A model generated the notes under the pieces. It saw only the letters and a list, made by a program, of their open reading frames with translations. It made no database searches and was not told where the DNA came from. Below are positions 21,876 to 32,868 of a stretch of DNA of 64,000 nt, one piece after another. This stretch comes from Branchiostoma belcheri (taxonomy: Eukaryota; Chordata; Leptocardii; Amphioxiformes; Branchiostomatidae), in contig NW_017804020.1 of NCBI RefSeq assembly GCF_001625305.1, positions 7,590,855 to 7,654,854 on the forward strand, given 5' to 3'. The translations under genes and the position numbers were made by a program. Positions within the stretch are counted from its first letter, which is position 1. Each line of letters opens with the position of its first letter.

Positions 21876-21989
21876 TCCTCATTAATTTCCTCATTAATTA
21901 TCAATAGAATTTCCTCATTAATTATCCAAATTACATTAATATTTGCATAATTGTAATATTATTATGTCAAGCTTCACTTCAGCTACCTA

Positions 21990-22378
21990 CATGCCAAAAA
22001 TCACAACGATCCATCAATCGGTTCTTGAGTTATCAGCCTTTAAACATTTTTCAACTAACGCCCCTGAAGTTCCAGAGCAAGCAGCTAGGGGGCTCAAACT
22101 CCTGTCACTTCATTCCCAGCACAAGAGCTATCTACCATCTAAATTTCATGACCCTAGCATGTCCACATCACGAGATATCAAAACCGGAAGTTCAGCTGCA
22201 GTACCATAACAAGCCGCTAGGGGGCCCAAAATCTAATCAGTTCCACGTCTCATGAAGACCTACCCACCTACCAAATATCAAGATAATCCATCAAAGCTTT
22301 CTCAAGTTATGCTGTTGACACACAGACAGACACACGGCCAGGAAAACATAACCTTCGTCAATTCTTGGCGAAGGTAAA
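21990..22378 (-). repeat. GGAGGTA-family relative
   Basis: Text such as ACCGGAAGTTCAGCTGCAGT, AGTTATGCTGTTGACACACA and CTTCG...CGAAGG ending resembles 58070-58310 with a different end palindrome. Confidence 0.5.
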
Positions 22379-22504
22379 AAGGCAGTTTACCGGTTATGCA
22401 AGAGAGAACTGGCAGTGGCGTCAGACACGATCTCACACATCCTGTCACGTCTTGGCAATAGCTTATAGAAACTTCCTCCGGCAGCCAAGACCGATGTCCA
22501 CACG

Positions 22505-24062
22505 GAAGATTTAATTAAAGTTGCCACATTGGAAAAGCATCACCATTGCTGGCAGGTTTCTTTGCTAATTAAAGTTGAGGGGTAGATGGCAGTACATGGC
22601 AGGTGTGTGACAGACAGGCTCACACCATGCCACCTCCTGTCAGACCTCAGCAAACCCACCCAACACAAGTTCAGGACTTTTCTGGATTAATTTTCAATTT
22701 CAAAGTCAATTTCCATGTCATTTTTTGTTGAATTAATCCTATATATCCCATAGCAAACTGATATCTTTCAGGCTAAGATGCGATGTCGCTGACAGAAACA
22801 GTTAGCTTATTCCATATCATAGACTGGTTCTAACTATTTATTGGTGGTACCAAAAAATTAGGGACTACTGTTTGGTTTTGGTCTACTTCAAGTGTGGAAA
22901 TTGATGAAATGAAGACAAAATGATGACTAAAAAATGCTAAGAAATGGCAGTAAAAGTCAATATAAGACAGATTTCCTCGTCTAGAACATTCTTTGTTTTG
23001 CTAGCCTGAAATTGTATTGGACATCGATGCCTTTCATCAAAGCTGCCACATTGGAAAAGCATCACCATTGCTGGCAGGTTTTTTTGCTAATTAAAGTTGA
23101 GTGGTAGATGGCAGTACAGGGCAGGTGTGTGACAGAGAGGCTCACACCATGACACCTCCTGTCACACTTCAGCAAATCCACCCAAAACATACAAGTTCAG
23201 GACTTTTCTGGATTAATTTGCAATTTCAAAGTCAATTTCCAGATCATTTTTTAAATGTAGTACATGTACATGTAAGTTGAGCCTTTGAGGCAAAGATGAG
23301 ATGTTGCTGACAGAAAAAGTTCTAGCTATTTATTGATGGTAGCAAAAAATTAGGGAGTCCTCGTGTAGCTTGGTTCTGGGCTACTTCAAATGTGAAATGA
23401 TGACGAAAAAGTGCTAACAAGTGGCAGTACGTGTCAACATGAGACAGATACATTCTTTGTTTTGCTACCCTGAAATTGCATTGGATGCCTTTGATCAAAG
23501 GTGCCACATTGGAAAAGCATCACCATTGCTGGCACTGGCAGGTTTTTTTGCTAAGGCCACACCGACTTAATTTTATGGATGACATCCGCGCGCGCATTGA
23601 TTTTTGCCTGAAAAAACAAAGAAAAAAAGATCACGTCTCCCGAGGTTCTGGCCTGGCTTTAGGTCTGGGTAGTTCATAGTGGTTAGGACAACGAAGCCGG
23701 TGGTAACTCTGGAGGACAGCACCCAGGCTGCCGAAGCTCCACGACTCAAGAACTCGGTACATATGTACAGTGTCGATTCATAAATTCCGCAAAAATCCAG
23801 TATGTGCCGGCTTGTCGTATACGTCACTATGTAATGCGCCAAATTCACAACACCAGCTTTGTATTTCTGTGGTTTGGTAGCATTTTCATTTTTGGCCGGA
23901 ATTTTTTTTTATTCGCCCACGCGCACTAGTTTGGGGGTCTTCAGAGGATGTCATCCATAAAATGAAATCGGTGTGGCCTAATTAAAGTTGAGCGGTAGAT
24001 GCCAGACAGAGCAGGTGTTCACATCATGCCACCTCCTGACAGATTTCAGCAAACCTGCCTCC
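22505..24062. repeat. Tandem segmental triplication, third unit split by Harb-C
   Basis: The text GCCACATTGGAAAAGCATCA recurs at ~22523, ~23044 and ~23503, with following text also conserved (GGTAGATGGCAGTACA; CACACCATG-CACCTCCTG). Units are about 520 and 460 bp. In the third unit the match resumes after the Harb-C insert at 23979. Confidence 0.8.
23555..23978 (+). mobile_element. Harb-C element
   Basis: GGCCACACCGACTTAATTTT and the inverted AAATCGGTGTGGCC, 424 bp, with TAA on both sides. Confidence 0.88.
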
Positions 24063-24295
24063 TGATGTCAACCTTGACAATGTGCAAGACGACAAACAGG
24101 CACAGCTGCTAACCTTACAAGACCTCCATCTTGTGAACAACCTTGATTCTTGTTCTCCTCTGTATTGAAGTGTGAAGCTTTAATGATTTCCTTCAACTTA
24201 ACGGGATAGAGAACAGATGCTATTAAAGTTTAACACCACACAACCACTGCTTAGTACAGAGCCAGTGTCATGCAATAAGGAAGGTACTAAGCTTA

Positions 24296-25008
24296 GGCCG
24301 ACTTTAGACTGATGACGGTATACGATCGCACGACAATCGTTGTGGGTGACGGCTGACTTTAGACACATGACCAGGAAGCGTGGCGGACACCCGCAGCGCA
24401 GGATAGCACGCCGCACAAAATGGCGAGAGAACCCCTTTTTTGGCATGCTGCAGCAGATTATTTTTATTCTGCTTTTAACTCATTGTTCTGTGGATGAGAC
24501 TCCTAGTTTGTGCCCAGCAAAGAAGGGGCATGAGGCACATGTACCAAGCGGGGCAATACTCCGGGTTTGAACCCGGCGTTCGGTGCTGCCGTCGGTCTGG
24601 CTATTGGCCGGGAAATGTGGATCAGCGGATCGGTTCGTACCGGAGAAGTAGTGATTGGTGGCAGGGGATTGTACTAGACACGTATGATGATAGAAAAGTC
24701 TTGGTTTGACAACATTTAATGATACAGGCGATGTGCTTGGACATGAAATAACGCTTGCAGGCTTATTTGCATAAGGCCAATGACCTCCCACTTCCTTCGC
24801 CGGTGACGGTTCACTTTAGACGGTGGAAAATCCTCCTCGGACCCCCCGCTGAAGGATCGCACGATAGGGTCCGAGGTGGTAGTGACGACGATTACCGTTG
24901 TGCGACTATTTTGATCGTCTTTAGACGGTGGTAAAATACCGTCGCTGGCAACATCTTGACGATAAACATTCGTACGACTATTCAACCGTCGTCAGTCTAA
25001 AGTCGGCC
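24296..25008. mobile_element. Harb-E: TTA-flanked element with GGCCGAC ends
   Basis: Inverted ends GGCCGACTTTAGACTGATGA and TCAGTCTAAAGTCGGCC; exact TTA at 24293-24295 and 25009-25011. The interior repeats TTTAGACGGTGG and CGACG(A/G) words. No transposase recognised. Confidence 0.75.
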
Positions 25009-25011
25009 TTA

Positions 25012-25343
25012 GTGTTGTGTTTCCTGTTTCCCTGACAGACCCTAGCAAAACTCCCCACCCTAGCCATTTTTTAAATCAACCACTCTTAAGGCTACAACGT
25101 TTTTGATTTAACACCTGAATTTCAAACCCTCTGAATTTCTGAAACATCATTTAAAACACATATTCTGAAGAAATTATTTTCAGTAAATCAGGTGAAATAT
25201 TTGTTCCCAAGCAAACAGGTAGACGGGTCCCTGAGACAAAATCTATTAAAAAAAATGACTTAAAAGAAAAAAGAAAATCCCTACCTACCAAATCTATTTT
25301 TTCAGGACTGAAACCAGAAACACAACATTAATTTTCCTAGACC
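25012..25343 (+). mobile_element. Harb-H copy, left end lost
   Basis: Starts at GTGTTGTGTTTCCTGTTTCC and ends AACATTAATTTTCCTAGACC before TAA. Confidence 0.65.
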
Positions 25344-25346
25344 TAA

Positions 25347-25700
25347 GGCCACACCAATTTAATTAGTTCTTGGATTTGCCTCTTAATTTTTTTCTGATTT
25401 GCAAAAAAAAAAGATTCTGGTTCTGAATCAACTCAAAAATGCTCATATTTTGCCCCCAACAGTCCTTTTCTTCCTGTATATTACAGTTTTTCCATCTATC
25501 AAATTAAAGCAGTGGTTTGATTAAAAGTTCAAAATTCATTGTTTAAATATCAACCCAGCCCTTTGTGTTGACTTCATGGCTCCTACTAAAGCATCTGGGG
25601 CTATAATAGGATGCCTAGACCTGTTTTTATTTTTTCGCCCTGTCGCTTCATATTTTTTTCTGAAAAAATCTAAGAACCAACAAATTGAATTGGTGTAGCC
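25347..25700 (+). mobile_element. Harb-A element
   Basis: Ends GGCCACACCAATTTAATTAG and AATTGGTGTAGCC; TAA flanks both sides. Confidence 0.85.
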
Positions 25701-25703
25701 TAA

Positions 25704-25955
25704 GGTAAGGCTATAAGATTTTTGATTTGACATCCATCTGAACTTCAAAACCTCTGAATTTCTGAAACATCATTTTAACAAATATTTCAAGCGATTTTTT
25801 TCAGTAAATCTGGTGAAAAATTTGTCCACAAGTAAACAGTTAGAAAGGTCCCTCGGAAAAAATCAGAAAAAAAAAGTGAGAAAACTCCTACCTAGCAACC
25901 CTATTTTTTCCAGGATTAAAACTGGGAACACAACATTAATTTTCCTAGGCTTAAG
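25704..25955 (+). mobile_element. Second Harb-H part
   Basis: Shares CTCTGAATTTCTGAAACATC and the AACATTAATTTTCCTAGGC end with 25012-25343; the left part is missing. Confidence 0.6.
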
Positions 25956-26227
25956 CATGGTGAGCAATGAGACTAACCAGGTTAATTTGTGATGTTGTGC
26001 GGAACAGATTTGCGGAAAAGTTTGCAGTCGACTTTTCTCCCTGATCCCCCCAGGTGTTACCACATCCTGGGTGCTACAATTAATACAATTAATGGCGCAA
26101 TTACATATGCTTTCATTAATCTTCAACAAACAGCCATATCACCCATTAACATTCAGGCACACACTGTAGGTAGTAATTTGCCACTAACTTTATTGGCATC
26201 GAGTTAACCTCCCAGTGAACTAGCATA

Positions 26228-26901
26228 CAGGGCTAGAAATCCTTTTTTCTGCAAAAGGCCAAACCTATTTAATTTCTTGGTTAACGGATTTTTCTAGAAA
26301 AATAAATGGAGCAGGCGGGCAAAAAAAATAAAAATAAATATAGGCCTAGGCATCCTATTATGGCCCAAAATGGTACGATAGGAGCCATGAAGTCAACACA
26401 CCAGGCTGGTTCAAAATTAAAACAATGAATTTTGAACTTTTAATGATACCATTGCATTGAAAGATGGAATAACTGTAACAACTAGGATGAAAAGAACTGT
26501 TTTCAACTGTTCAGGGCAAAATATGAGCATTTTGCAGTTGATTCTGAATTTTTATTTTTATTTGCAAATCAGGAAAAAATGAAGCGGGCGAATCCGTTAA
26601 CCAAGAAAATAAATTGGTGTAGCCTAACATTGAAATTAAACTGCACCAGACCAATTTTACCTGCATCACATAGAATTATTAGAATCTAGGCAGTAAGGAT
26701 CATATAACTGTTTTGAAACAATTTTACCTGCACTTACATGTACCTGCAAATGTACAGTACACGGACCAGTGCAGGTTAAAATCAGAAATACCTGCACAGC
26801 TCCAATTTTACCTGCACTAACCTGCATATACCCAGTACATGGACCAGTTCAGGTTAGGTGCAGGTAGACATCAGAAATACCTGCATAAATTTGTAGCCCT
26901 G
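26228..26901 (+). mobile_element. hAT-like element hosting Harb-A
   Basis: Ends CAGGGCTAGAAAT and ATTTGTAGCCCTG. The right part repeats the motif ACCTGCA(C/T). Harb-A 26257-26624 sits near its left end. It stops 30 bp short of NUDT14 exon 2. Confidence 0.6.
26257..26624 (-). mobile_element. Harb-A element nested in hAT-like
   Basis: Ends GGCCAAACCTATTTAATT and AATTGGTGTAGCC, 368 bp. Confidence 0.85.
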
Positions 26902-26930
26902 GTGTAGCATGTGTCAGAAGTATAACTCAC

Positions 26931-26974
26931 CTGTCATGTACATGCATGTAGTCCCAGGTCTTCTGCACTCCATT
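26931..26974 (-). CDS. NUDT14: NUDT14-like, exon 2 (44 bp)
   Basis: This tiny exon encodes NGVQKTWDYMHVHD plus two bases (AG) of a split Ser codon. Human NUDT14 has N-G-x-Q-K-S-W-D-F-M-K-T-H-D at this point, an almost complete match. The acceptor is ttttctag|AATGG and the donor is GACAG|GTGAGT. It enters in phase 0 and leaves in phase 2, which fits exons 1 and 3. The right end of a hAT-like element lies about 30 bp beyond the donor. The exon is too short to be found by open-frame length and rests on the protein match and splice sites. Confidence 0.85.
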
Positions 26975-27538
26975 CTAGAAAAACAAAAAGAAGACCTTAA
27001 CCATTGAATGGTAGTAAACTTCAATCGACATTACAAATATGAAATGATGACAAAAAAAAAGGGTTAAGAAATGACGGTAAATGTTCAAGTCAGACAGATT
27101 TTTTCATCCGGAATATTTTTGTTTTGCCGCTCTTAATGGAATAGAACTCTTCCTGAGACCACATCATGGGTTGGTCCTGGTGGCAGCCAACCGTGAAAGG
27201 GCGCAGCACCACCACCTGATTTTTACTAGCTGCCAGCTTGGTGAACTGATGGAGCAGATAAATACATTTGTAGGTCCTTACCACTGCAAGGCAAAGCTGA
27301 CACCTTCCATATTCACGACTCCCCCGAAGGTGTTTTAGCCAATTTGTAAGTAGTAAATAAAGCTGACAGCCCACCTGTTGCCTAGTTGAATGACAAGAAC
27401 ATTTACATTTTTTTCTTTGTGCTGCATCTGTAAAATTTATAGCTCTAAGGCACGGAGAAGATTTATAGACGTTTAAAAGTTTATACCTAAAGAAGTTTTC
27501 CCAGGCTAGTCATTGCTTCTTGTCTTTGTGTGGGCTAA
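26975..27538. other. NUDT14 intron 1 part
   Basis: W-family text near 27000-27130 (AAATGATGACAAAAAAAAAG, TTTGTTTTGCCGCTCTTAAT); the rest is unassigned. Confidence 0.35.
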
Positions 27539-27924
27539 GGCCACACCAATTTAATTTGTTGTTTCTCGAATTTGCCCTGTCCATTTTTTTCTGATTTGCA
27601 AAAGAATAGAAAAAAAAGTAAGGTTCTGAATCAACTGCAAAATGCTCAATGAAAGACATATTTTGGGCCCAACGGTTGAAGAAAGTCCTTTTCTTCCTAG
27701 TTGTTAAAGTTTTCCTATGTAACCAACCAATGCAACTCTGTTTCATTTAAAGTTCAAAATCTATTGTTTTAATTATAAACCAGCCTGGTATGTTCACTTC
27801 ATGGCTCATATTGTAACATTTTTGGCTATCATAGGGTGCCTTGGCCTTTTTTTTTAATTTCACCTTGTCGCTTCAGATTTTTTCTGAAAAAATCCAAGGA
27901 ACAACAAATTAAATTGGTGTGGCC
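27539..27924 (+). mobile_element. Harb-A element
   Basis: Complete ends and exact TAA flanks (27536-27538, 27925-27927); diverged subtype shared with 19302-19684. Confidence 0.88.
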
Positions 27925-27927
27925 TAA

Positions 27928-28361
27928 TCAGTCCTGCCAGTGGTGCTTGGGGATTACTAACTAAGACAGTCCCATCAAGGATAAATACTTCAGCTCTGTG
28001 GACTTACTACAGTAGGGCCTGGCTTTCTTCAACTTAACAAGAATGTATCCTGATCTGTTGGTTTTATAAGGTCCCAAACATGCAAACATTGTAACTTGAG
28101 CTGCACTGTAAAGTGTGTGTGTTTAGATGTGAGTGGGTTATGTGTTGGACCAATGGACAGTGTGACAGGCTGCCAGATGCCCCTTGTTATCAGCAGTCAT
28201 CACCCATTTCCGGCTTCCTCCCCCCCTGTGAGGTCTCTCCTGGCCTTCAATCAGCAGGGGGGAGGGGGGCTAGTCACCCCCCCTCTGTGGACCATCTGTC
28301 ACCATGCTCACTTAGCAGCTAGGGACAGGTCAGTCAGGGGTGACTCATCCAGCTTGAAGAG
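27928..28361. other. Unassigned stretch
   Basis: Locally C-rich; no exon or repeat family recognised. Confidence 0.3.
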
Positions 28362-28362
28362 G

Positions 28363-28800
28363 GCCTATATGGGGGGATCCCTACAAAAGGGCCTGCAAGG
28401 GGGGGTCCCGACAACGCTCTACGTTGAATTTGGAACCTCTCGATTACGCTTTACGATAAATTCCAAGTGGCTACAACGCATTACGTAGAATTAAAACGGC
28501 GAATACGCTCTGCGCAAAATGCGAAGAGCGGTTCGTCTATGCTCTACATAGAATTAAAATGGCCGATTACGCTCTTGGGCTTGCGGGCCCCCCTACAACG
28601 CTATACGTTATAATATTTTGAAAGCCGGCTACATATTATGCGGAATTCAAGAAGCCTCCCCATTACGTTTTACGATAATTTCCGGGTAGCTACATTGTAC
28701 AACGCATTGCGTAGAATCAAAACGACAAATTACGCTCTATGCAAAATGCGGCAATTACGCTCTACGTTGAATTAGAGCGGTCCGTCTACTCTCTACAATT
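28363..28800 (+). mobile_element. G6 element hosting another G6
   Basis: Outer copy starts GGGCCTATATGGGGGGATCC and continues after the insert with CGCTATACGTTATAATATTT; its right end is worn away near 28800. Confidence 0.7.
28387..28592 (+). mobile_element. G6 element nested in G6
   Basis: AAGGGCCTGCAAGGGGGGGT to CTTGCGGGCCCCC, 206 bp, with exact 6-bp repeats CTACAA at 28381-28386 and 28593-28598. Confidence 0.88.
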
Positions 28801-28917
28801 TACACCTGCCTGATTTTGTCAGGCTGCCAAAATTTAATATTACAGGTTGCCGAAATCCCCTCATGGAGACCCTCTGGGATCACTCTCTCCGATCCTCCAG
28901 GCAAAGAACCACACCAA

Positions 28918-29189
28918 GGGTGCCTGCATGCCCTTTTCCGTAGAGCGTAATTGGCCATTTTAATTCTACGTAGAGCGTAGACAGACCGCTCGAATTCAAC
29001 GTAGAGCGGAATTGGCACATTTTGCGTAGAGCGTATTTGCCATTTTAATCCTACAGAATGTGTTGTAGCCACTTGGAATTTATCGTAAAGCGTAATCAAG
29101 AGGTTTCCTGAATTCAGAGTAATATGTACATGTAGCCAGCTCACAAAATTTAGCGTAGAGCGTTGTCGGGACCCCCCATGCAGGCCCAC
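28918..29189 (-). mobile_element. G6 element
   Basis: Starts GGGTGCCTGCATGCCCTTTT and ends GGGACCCCCCATGCAGGCC. Interior repeats GTAGAGCGTA. Confidence 0.8.
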
Positions 29190-29236
29190 AACAAGGACGT
29201 ACAGTAGTCTACTCCACACAATCCCAGCCAGTAGAA

Positions 29237-29457
29237 GGGGGCCCGCAAGCCCTTTTCCGTAGTGCGTAATCGGCCGTTTTATTTCTACGTATAGCATAGA
29301 CGGACCAATCGGCCTATTTTGCGTAGAGCGTATTCGCCGTTTTAATTCTACGTAATGCGTTGTAGCCACTTGGAATTTATCGTAAAGCGTAATCGAGAGG
29401 TTTCCTAATTCAGTGTAGACTGTAGAGCGTTGTCGGGACCCCCCCTTGCAGGCCCTC
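29237..29457 (-). mobile_element. G6 element
   Basis: Starts GGGGGCCCGCAAGCCCTTTT and ends CCCCTTGCAGGCCCTC, 221 bp. Confidence 0.85.
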
Positions 29458-29772
29458 ACTAACCTCCCAGACCTGCCCTGGGGTGGCTGGCTGTGTTCCC
29501 ACACACCTACACAACCATATCAAATCAACCCCAACACAAGAACACATGAAGTCTCCAGTCTGGACATTCCAACATGGTCCCAGCAGTGGCGCTGGCTTAG
29601 GTCTTGTTACAGTGTGCGGCACTACCTCAAGTCAGCCACATGGCTCCAATTTAAACCTGTACCCTCTTGACCTTATTGTGTAGATAGGCTAATGGTCAAC
29701 TGTTTCTGGAGTAAGAAAAGGAATCTCAATCTCTTTATAAGTGCTTCTTCCTCTACCTTCCCTACCTCTAAC

Positions 29773-29879
29773 TAGCCTGGTTACCAAACCTATTATAGCT
29801 CCCGAGTCCTACATCCTCTCCGCAATTTGCGGAGAGGATGTAGGACTCGGGAGCTATAATAGGTTTGGTAACCAGGCTA
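29773..29879. mobile_element. FB9: 107-bp perfect palindrome
   Basis: Two 53-base arms beginning TAGCCTGGTTACCAAACC are exact inverse copies around one centre base. The 9-bp repeat ACCTCTAAC flanks it at 29764-29772 and 29880-29888. Confidence 0.95.
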
Positions 29880-29919
29880 ACCTCTAACACTCCTTCAGTA
29901 CATGTACTTTGTTTCTGGG

Positions 29920-30235
29920 GAGGGTCTGCATAGGGGGATCCTGTCAATGTTTTATGGTAAATTAGGAACTTTGGCAATTCTTAACAGTAAATTCAGGAAG
30001 GCCAGCAACAGCACGGTTGTGGGAACGATTTCAACGGAATGTTGTCTGACAAAACTAGTCTCGGATCTTGGATGTTCAGTATGATTTGGGGGAAATATGG
30101 CATTCAATAATGCTTAACGATGAATTCAGGATAGCAACCAACATGCTACATGGAATTCACTTCATGAAGAATTTCCTGACATTTGGTCTGATTAACAGCT
30201 TGCTAAGCCTTACAAAAAAAAGGCATGCAGACCCT
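29920..30235. mobile_element. Old G6 element
   Basis: GAGGGTCTGCATAGGGGGAT at one end, GGCATGCAGACCCTC at the other, with AATGCTTAACGATGAATTC inside. Confidence 0.55.
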
Positions 30236-30369
30236 CACTACACATACTTTATCTTTTTACTTATGAAGCTTTACCACATTTGTGGAAGGACTGACATAAC
30301 AGGTGACTGTCACCTCTTCAAGATCGTCAGATCGTCAAACATGAGACCAGACCGTAAGGTTTGAACAAC

Positions 30370-30515
30370 TCAGGCTCTTTTTCATAAGTATGGTGCTACA
30401 AGAGGATGCCCCTAACCAAAGCTAGGTACTAATTTACACCTGAAGCTGAGGAAAAAAGGTGTAAAGTGCCTTCCCCAAGGACACAACAGTGGGGCCTGCC
30501 AGGGAGCTGCCATCC
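30370..30515 (-). mobile_element. SINE body fragment
   Basis: Minus-strand text TCCTTGGGGAAGGCACTTTA and CAGGTGTAAATTAGTACCTA matches the body of the SINE at 57626-57812; the tRNA-like head is absent. Confidence 0.5.
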
Positions 30516-30519
30516 TCTC

Positions 30520-30632
30520 TAGCCTGGGTACCATCCTCCGTAGTTTCTGCCCGCTCCCTAATGTCGCTGGCTACCACGGATAGGGAGCGGGCAGAAACTA
30601 CGGAGGATGGCCTATCCACTCCCTAGGCTGGT
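30520..30632. mobile_element. FB9 element, right end worn
   Basis: TAGCCTGGGTACCATCCTCC starts it, and arms around TAGTTTCTGCCCGCTCCCTA are inverted at 30580-30610. The closing CCAGGCTA is reduced to TAGGCTG and no 9-bp flank match remains. Confidence 0.75.
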
Positions 30633-30830
30633 CAGACGACTGGACAGGCCTGGACAGGCCACAGATGGTCAGGTGTACAGACTGTTAGGAGTGGGTCTGT
30701 TCTCCCTCAGCAGGAGAAAGCACACATTCCACCCCCAGCCCTGGGACCCATCACCACCTCATCACTTCTCCTGGACATGTCCTGCTGCTTCCTGGCCACT
30801 ATCCAAGTTCTTTTCCCCTACAGCTCATAA

Positions 30831-31252
30831 GGCCATACCGATTTAATTTTATGGATGACATCTTCTGAAGACCCCCAAAGTAGTGCGCGCAGGCAAATAA
30901 AAAAAAATTCTGGCCAAAAATAAAAATGCTACTAAACCACAAGAATACAAAGCTGGTATTGTGAAATTCGCGACAGTACTTAGCAACCTTTACGACAAGC
31001 CGGCACATGCAGGCTTTTTGCGGCATTTATGAATCGGTACTGTACGCATGTACTGAGTTCTTGAGTCGTGGAGCTTCGAATTCGATAGCCTGGGTGCTCG
31101 GCCCACTTTGTCGCTGACTACCCAGGCCTAGAGCCAGGCCAGAGCCTCGGTGGAGGTGATCTTTTTTTTTTTTTTTTTGGGCGACAGGCGAAAATCAATG
31201 TGCGTGCTATCAATGTGCGCTATGTTATCCATAAAATTAAGTCGGTGTCGCC
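30831..31252 (-). mobile_element. Harb-C element
   Basis: GGCCATACCGATTTAATTTT and AATTAAGTCGGTGTCGCC, with TAA flanks. Inverted relative to 23555-23978. Confidence 0.85.
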
Positions 31253-31255
31253 TAA

Positions 31256-31527
31256 GGCCTAGGGAAAAAATGTTCTGTTTCCTGTTTCAGTTCTGACAAA
31301 ATTAGGGTCGGTAGGTAGGGATTATCTTTTCTTCTCTTAGGTAGGGATTGTAATTTTTTTTTAGACTTTATTGAGCACACTTTTTTTTTCAATATCAATG
31401 TTGGAAAACAGATTGTACAATGTTTTACCACTCAGGCGTCAGATCATGGAGCTAGAAAAGGTCGATCAGTTTGAAAAATGTATGTCCCTTGCAGGGATCC
31501 ACACACACACAAAAAAAAAAAAAGCCT
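31256..31527 (-). mobile_element. Harb-H copy, right end worn
   Basis: GGCCTAGGGAAAAAATGTTC follows the same TAA that flanks the Harb-C copy. GGGTCGGTAGGTAGGGATTA is shared with 41459-41810. Confidence 0.65.
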
Positions 31528-32151
31528 AAGTGCACCCGCAACTGTGTAGAATTTTCCTTCTATAAGAGGAAAGAACTAGGTGTAGGAGATTTTCTTATGT
31601 ATCTTCAAGGAAGTTTAACCTCCCTGGTATCTTGTTGTATATCTACATGTAGAGAAGACTGAAGGCTGAACTTCAATTTTGCATGTAGATTTTTCAAATT
31701 ACAATGAAATTTTACACCGAACATGCCATTTTGCATGTAACCAAAAAAAAAAAAGTATTTCCAGCCCTGTAGGTTTCCAGAATGTTAACTTTCAAGCACA
31801 TTCTGTTTGGGTTATTGTTGCTTTGTTGATCTGAGTAGCTACCTAACCCTCAAACAATTGTGTTAGCTAGTCAGAACTTTGTCTTCTAATACTGTATTAC
31901 TACAGGTCAGCAACCCCCCCTCCAACCTCGGGTAGCTTTAAATCTGTGAAGGGAAGCCTTTCTTTCTGTTTATCATGTGTAAGAAATGGGACACATTATC
32001 GTTATACCACAAGACTGGGCTAGCACAGGTGGTCAAGCCAGTCCTGCTCAGACTCACCTCAATTACATGCCCAATGAGATCTAATGACCTGTCCCCCTTC
32101 CTGTATCCAGGGCATGCACCCACACACACACACACACAGTACAACAATGGG
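31528..32151. other. Unassigned stretch
   Basis: A hAT-like end (GTATTTCCAGCCCTG) near 31755; otherwise nothing recognised. Confidence 0.3.
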
Positions 32152-32154
32152 TTA

Positions 32155-32519
32155 GGCCTCACCAATTTAATTTCTTAGTTAACGGATTCGCCCGCTTCAT
32201 TTTTTTCTGATTTGCAAATAAAAATAAAAATTCAGAATCAACAGCAAGATGCTCATATTTTTTCCTGAACACTTGAAAACAGTCCTTTTCATCCTAGTTG
32301 TTACAGTTATTCCATCTTTCAATACAGTGGTATCATTAAAAGTTCAAAATTCATTGTTTAAAGTTTGAACCAGCCTGGTGTGTTGACTTTATGTCTCCTA
32401 TCGTACCATTTTGGGCCATAATAGGATGCCTAGGCCTGTTTTTATTTTTATTTTTCGCCCGCCCGCTCCATTATTTTTCTAGAAAAATCCGTTAAACAAG
32501 ACATTAAATTGGTGTGGCC
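32155..32519 (+). mobile_element. Harb-A element
   Basis: Complete ends with TTA on both sides (32152-32154, 32520-32522). Confidence 0.9.
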
Positions 32520-32522
32520 TTA

Positions 32523-32868
32523 GGTTAAAGGTTTAGGATGTGCACTATCACTACACAATGCCCCGCATTGTTCCATAGGAGCAGGAGCAGGTGGGTGTAC
32601 CGACCAGGCTCAAAGAACCATTGTCCACCACCCTGGCTGTTTGTGGAAGAATTTGTAAGGCTTGTAGACTCTTGGCAGGTGCAGTGGGGTATGGATAATC
32701 ACGGTGTTCCCACTAGTGTGGAGAGGTCAAGTCTCATAAACCCACACTTCCCAGCAGAGTATTTAACACATCCAGGGTTGGCTGTCCCCTGGCGAGGGTA
32801 GGTCAGCAGGGCAGGGTGTATTGTGTCAGGACAAGGTCATGCCTAATTGGAAGGAAGGAATATTAAAG
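32523..32868. other. Unassigned stretch
   Basis: No feature recognised. Confidence 0.3.

Noticed and set aside
28800-29504. 234-codon minus-strand frame
   Set aside because: It is made of two G6 elements read through and repeats the same peptide words.
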